From contig DAOTYX010000143.1 of assembly GCA_034434635.1 (NCBI GenBank), forward strand, positions 1 to 13,439: a DNA stretch of 13,439 nucleotides, given 5' to 3'. A model generated the notes under the pieces. The model saw only the letters and a list, made by a program, of their open reading frames with translations, was not told the DNA's origin and searched no databases. Source of the stretch: DAOTYX01 sp034434635. GTDB taxonomy: Bacteria; Chloroflexota; Anaerolineae; B4-G1; DUEL01. The position numbers were made by a program, and so were the translations under genes. Shown here piece by piece: positions 12,801-13,439 of this stretch. Each line of letters begins with the position of its first letter. Positions within the stretch are counted from its first letter, which is position 1.

Positions 12801-13439
12801 ATTGCCGAGGTGCGCTTTGGCATCAAGACGGGTGCCAACGAGTTCTTTTACCTGGAGCCTACAGGCCAGCCCGCCCCTGAGGGGCTTGTCCACGTGCGCA
12901 ACGGGGCGGGGTGGGAGGGCTATTTGGAGGCGGAGTTCCTGAAGCCTGTCATCAAGAGCCCTCGTGAAGTGCGCCGCATCGTTGTTCGCCCCGAAGAGCT
13001 GCGCTACAGGGTCTTTATGTGCCACAAATCCAGGGGCGAACTTCGCCACGGCGGGCAAACCCACGCCCTGGCCTATATCGAGTGGGGCGAACGGCAAGGT
13101 TATGATGACCGCCCCTCTTGTCGAGGTAGGCCAAAGTGGTGGGACTTGGGGGATGGAATCAATGATGCAGTTGCTTTTCCAGAGCGACATCAAATCAGGT
13201 TTTTCCTGCTTTACAATCCTGCCCAGGTCCTTCTCAACAAAAGCTTCTATGGCGTTAAAGCAAGAAACAACAACCTTATAGCCGCCCTTGCTATGTCTCA
13301 CCTCTTACAACTATCGGCAGAACTTGTAGGACGGACACCAGGCGGAGGTGGTGGACCACTTGATATTGATGTCTGGATGGCCGACGATTGCTTGATTGTC
13401 CAGCCGTCCTCTCTAACTGCCGCTCAGCGTGACCAATTA
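9825..13439 (+). CDS. Type IIG-like restriction-modification protein (Eco57I-type adenine methyltransferase), 3' end cut by window edge
   Basis: It probably methylates adenine N6 in a specific DNA site and may also cut unmethylated DNA. The frame is open from ATG 9825 to the right edge (1205 codons). Residues 1-124 form a separate N-terminal domain with SDLPDRAREVI and the strand-like FQVFLIEL (E69). Residues 125-160 are two repeat-encoded 18-residue units. The methyltransferase core has IFYTPREEID (421-430), motif I D499-P-A-V-G-S-G-S-F, LYGVDVKDWAVRACELRLW, GDSL, a charged helical insertion (about 626-726), and catalytic N753-P-P-Y. From about 988, EIAEVRFGIKTGANEFF begins a TaqI-like target-recognition region with WWDLG at 1105-1109. 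Codons near both visible ends are less GC-rich than the core, suggesting horizontal transfer. A BREX PglX-type methylase or a solitary methylase is the alternative. Confidence 0.9.
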   Translation, partial: MNRDASLLGRRFDSQRSIVEFLEDWGYQVESTPWDISDLPDRAREVIGSMSLVSHYDDGASPFQVFLIELNVPPQVRRIRRTDLRIVLEPFYRRYPQGDYLFIFALPNYASVALVSPKRIRGELRPPEGSTPASMGVAALAGRPPEGSTPASMGVEALAGTPETFGTTFKLQLRILTLDPRRLYHTDCWVLEQIRLGPEDQTAQTIWQKHLAAFDVERVTRRFYEGYKTALAMLKAELAAQRWVGATPAQVHAFAQQLLNRLMFLYFVQKKGWLRWNGEPDPNYLRILWERYGDGKQTGDGGFYRWLQALFLDAFNNHRAAVAANPALPEEVRASFLGMPFLNGGLFERNELDNLGLSVPDAFFVQLFDRFQGEEPGFLERYNFTVDESTPLDVEVAVDPEMLGKVYESLVAEEERHAAGIFYTPREEIDYMCRLSLIEYLHERTGYPKDDLIPLVMEPQRLLDTPEDGLVAFGGLSQTRQHEALRAVEKALHQVRVVDPAVGSGSFLVGMMKALAGIQQAIAQRLERKRFNEFDLKRRIIMENLYGVDVKDWAVRACELRLWLSLTIEAGEQQIGLYTNPVLPKLSFRVRQGDSLVEEVAGVPLAMRGAQAVPTALQRRLARLAQEKADFFAGRGLRKSDYIEKEEQHLLVQFLNERIHEVQRQMDALRRGPVGTQPELGLEGVAPRGRSRADEEAETRRRARIKALEDRRQELIQARTQLTTGKTPPFFVWEVGFGEVFAEKGGFDICIGNPPYVRQEEIGPPTENPDDYDVDEWRIHKQDYKDCLARGVQALWGNAARVDRKSDLYVYFYYAGLSLLREGGVFCFINSNSWLDVGYGAGLQEFLLRRMRVLQIVDNLAERSFAQADINTVIVLLQRPKADGPQWEHVARFIAYRKPFEEVLTLPNLLAIERTTQVTRTDDLRLYPIAQRDLLLDGAELPEEAEQAAMDFAALETLNYQGGKWGGKFLRAPDIFFTILEKGRGKLVRLGEIAEVRFGIKTGANEFFYLEPTGQPAPEGLVHVRNGAGWEGYLEAEFLKPVIKSPREVRRIVVRPEELRYRVFMCHKSRGELRHGGQTHALAYIEWGERQGYDDRPSCRGRPKWWDLGDGINDAVAFPERHQIRFFLLYNPAQVLLNKSFYGVKARNNNLIAALAMSHLLQLSAELVGRTPGGGGGPLDIDVWMADDCLIVQPSSLTAAQRDQL
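10197..10304 (+). repeat. Two tandem 54-bp palindromic elements inside the restriction-modification gene
   Basis: Units at 10197-10250 and 10251-10304 differ at only three positions (10220/10274, 10236/10290, and the last base). Each is a hairpin: a left arm ending GCTCGACTCC, a short loop around GCAAGTAT, and a right arm starting GGAGTCG and ending GGCTTTAGCCGG. Being 54 bases long, each keeps the frame and encodes RPPEGSTPASMGVAALAG (Glu replaces the first Ala of AALAG in copy two). Another frame would meet the TAG in CTTTAGCC. The arms are shared with the intergenic palindrome at 9690-9730. Confidence 0.9.

Noticed and set aside
12207..13301. 364-codon minus frame
   Set aside because: Antisense to the methyltransferase gene, whose plus frame contains NPPY and the target-recognition motifs.

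Overview
The window is GC-rich, densely coded bacterial DNA. Protein style suggests a Chloroflexota-like genome: a class A PBP with a C-terminal Ig-like tail, a Tat-exported L,D-transpeptidase, and dispersed 'GGAGTCGAGGCTTTAGCC' palindromes. This assignment is inference, since no rRNA or marker gene is present. No tRNA, rRNA or CRISPR array was found.

Left part, minus strand (1-4710). An MFS transporter (TTG start at 4661) overlaps a VTT/TVP38-type membrane protein by 4 bases (GTGA junction at 3375-3378), so the two form a translationally coupled pair behind a clear promoter at 4683-4710. After a 130-base gap containing three 11-bp direct repeats comes a large bifunctional class A penicillin-binding protein. 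It starts at 2483 and runs off the left edge of the window.

Middle part, plus strand (4850-9026). A divergent region of 276 bases carries a perfect 14-bp-arm inverted repeat. It also carries a near-consensus promoter whose predicted start site coincides with the ATG of a Tat-exported YkuD L,D-transpeptidase, so that mRNA is probably leaderless. After a GC-rich hairpin comes a complete PIIA-type calcium-transporting P-type ATPase with its own promoter and a strong ribosome binding site. The PBP and the L,D-transpeptidase both act on peptidoglycan, but they are not in one operon.

Accessory-looking part (9027-9824). Right after the ATPase lies a broken remnant of a NifX/NafY-like (dinitrogenase Fe-Mo cofactor biosynthesis family) gene, then a clear intrinsic terminator. 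About 500 bases without a convincing gene follow, holding a promoter-like element, an 11-bp direct repeat pair around a 10-bp-arm palindrome, and a 41-bp palindrome.

Right part (9825-13439, open at the right edge). A type IIG-like restriction-modification protein (Eco57I-type N6-adenine methyltransferase with an extra N-terminal domain and a C-terminal target-recognition region) fills the rest. The most unusual feature of the window is in this gene. Two tandem 54-bp copies of a palindromic element, related to the intergenic palindrome 460 bases upstream, sit inside the reading frame. They add 36 residues (two 18-residue repeats) between the N-terminal domain and the methyltransferase core without breaking the frame. 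This resembles the in-frame palindromic elements known from Rickettsia.
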